64,000 nucleotides of DNA from Streptomyces spinoverrucosus. Lineage in GTDB: Bacteria > Actinomycetota > Actinomycetes > Streptomycetales > Streptomycetaceae. The notes beneath the pieces were generated by a model that worked only from the letters and a program-made list of their open reading frames with translations, searched no databases and had not been told where the DNA came from. A program made the translations under genes and the position numbers. Positions 63,068 to 64,000 of this stretch are shown one piece after another; the stretch's first letter is position 1, and the number at the start of each line of letters is the position of its first letter. The stretch spans positions 206,283 through 270,282 of the forward strand of contig NZ_BJND01000005.1 in NCBI RefSeq assembly GCF_006539505.1. The letters run 5' to 3'.

Positions 63068-64000
63068 ACCACCGGCTGACCCTGACGAGCAGCGTGGCCG
63101 GTGCCGTGGTCGTCGCGCTCGACGGCACCGTGCTCACCATCGCGCAGCCCACCCTGCAACGGGACCTGGACGCGTCCTACGCGCAGGTCCAGTGGACCAG
63201 CACCGGCTATCTGATCGCGGTGGCCGCACTGCTGGTGTTCGCCGGACGCCTCGGCGACCGGTACGGCCACCGGCGCCTGTTCGCCCTCGGCATGCTCGGC
63301 TTCGGCGCCACGTCGGCCGGAATCGGTGGGGCGGCCGACGTCGACTGGGTGATCGGGTCGCGCCTCGCGCAGGGTGTATTCGGCGCGCTGCTCCAGCCCG
63401 CCACGCTCGGCATGCTGCGTGCCGCGTTCCCGCCGGACCGGCTGGGCAGACCCCTCGCAGCGCGGACGGCAGCCATCGGGCTCGCGGCCGCCGCGGGTCC
63501 GGTCGTGGGCGGGGCGCTGGTGCACTCCTTCGGCTGGCGGGCCGTGTTCTTCGTCAACGTCGTCCCGGCGCTGGTCCTCGGCGTACTCGCGCTCAAGGGG
63601 AGCGGGCAGGAACAGCGCACATCGGCCATCCGCCTGGACCTTCCGGGCGCGCTGCTGCTCGCGCTGACGCTGGCCTGCTTGGTGCACGCCCTGGTCACCC
63701 GGACGCCCTCGACCTCGGTCGTTGCGGCCCTCGCCGCCGTGGCGTTCGCCGGCCATGAGCGCCGTACCGCACAACCCCTCGTCCCACCGGACGTCATCGG
63801 TTCCACCCCCGTCGCCGCCGCGCTCGGTGTGCTCACCGCCGCGTCCGCCGCCCTGTCGGGCACGCTCTTCGTCGGCACCTACGTCCTGCAGCGCGCCCTC
63901 GGCCTCGACCCGCTCCGCAGCGCCCTGCTCAGCCTGCCGCTCGCGGTGCTGATGATCGCGGCGGCGCCCGGGTGCGCGGTGCTGCTGCGCCGGGCGGGCG
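63064..64000 (+). CDS. MFS transporter, DHA2 family (3' end beyond the window)
   Basis: Open frame from GTG 63064 to the window end, 312 complete codons. It starts MNHRLTLTSSVAGAVVVALD, with the DHA2 segment LDGTVLTIAQPTLQRDLDAS, motif A FAGRLGDRYGHRRLF and motif C AAAGPVVGGALV. About nine helices are present; some 150-200 residues are missing by position only, not by mutation. It is translationally coupled to the TetR gene and is likely its repression target. Confidence 0.88.
   Translation, partial: MNHRLTLTSSVAGAVVVALDGTVLTIAQPTLQRDLDASYAQVQWTSTGYLIAVAALLVFAGRLGDRYGHRRLFALGMLGFGATSAGIGGAADVDWVIGSRLAQGVFGALLQPATLGMLRAAFPPDRLGRPLAARTAAIGLAAAAGPVVGGALVHSFGWRAVFFVNVVPALVLGVLALKGSGQEQRTSAIRLDLPGALLLALTLACLVHALVTRTPSTSVVAALAAVAFAGHERRTAQPLVPPDVIGSTPVAAALGVLTAASAALSGTLFVGTYVLQRALGLDPLRSALLSLPLAVLMIAAAPGCAVLLRRAG

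Overview
The window is high-GC DNA with GTG/TTG starts, overlapping ATGA/GTGA gene junctions, Tat-type signal peptides, LacI/DeoR-controlled sugar ABC operons and an opcA-containing pentose-phosphate operon. This points to a Streptomyces or close relative. The order tkt-tal-zwf-opcA-pgi-gnd and the metallophosphatase/phosphopantetheinyl-transferase pair recall the S. coelicolor SCO66xx region (from memory, not checked). I see no rRNA, tRNA, CRISPR array, transposase or integrase, so it reads as accessory but stable chromosome.

Layout: 61-864 is the ATPase of an oxyanion/sulfonate-type ABC importer whose partners lie outside. 836-8860 is a leftward LacI-controlled alpha-glucan locus: regulator, lipoprotein binding protein, two permeases, GH13 glucosidase and a secreted GH87-like beta-helix enzyme. 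9001-11493 is a small regulatory island: an HTH-less MmyB-type sensor protein, an EspR-like DNA-binding protein coupled to an ImmA/IrrE metallopeptidase with a TTA (bldA) codon, and a 78-residue protein. 11519-15442 holds a phosphopantetheinyl transferase coupled to a metallophosphatase, an ATP-grasp ligase and a sulfotransferase.

15622-32830 is the most striking block: a divergent glycan-utilisation system around a DeoR regulator. One arm has GH4, GH38 alpha-mannosidase and GH29 alpha-fucosidase. The other has a PfkB kinase, an ABC importer, a GH2 beta-galactosidase and two Tat-exported phosphoesterases (a calcineurin-type enzyme with a LamG-like domain, and a PHP-type enzyme). Together they suggest import and dismantling of a mixed, possibly phosphate-decorated, glycan.

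32865-40910 is a catabolic block: PaaX, MaoC, acyl-CoA ligase, amidohydrolase and SDR, then a MarR regulator, an MHS transporter and a secreted alpha/beta hydrolase. 40934-43912 contains a secreted GH16-CBM6 glucanase behind a CebR-like operator and an AraC regulator. 44073-52944 is the complete pentose-phosphate/Entner operon. 52991-54454 encodes a membrane-anchored repeat protein, probably from a leaderless mRNA. 54441-59421 is a quinate/shikimate catabolic cluster (QsuB-, QsuD- and QsuA-like proteins plus TetR). 59483-64000 holds a YcnI-type copper protein, a DHA2 exporter, an F420-type PPOX flavoprotein, and a TetR regulator with twin operators coupled to a second DHA2 exporter that runs off the window.
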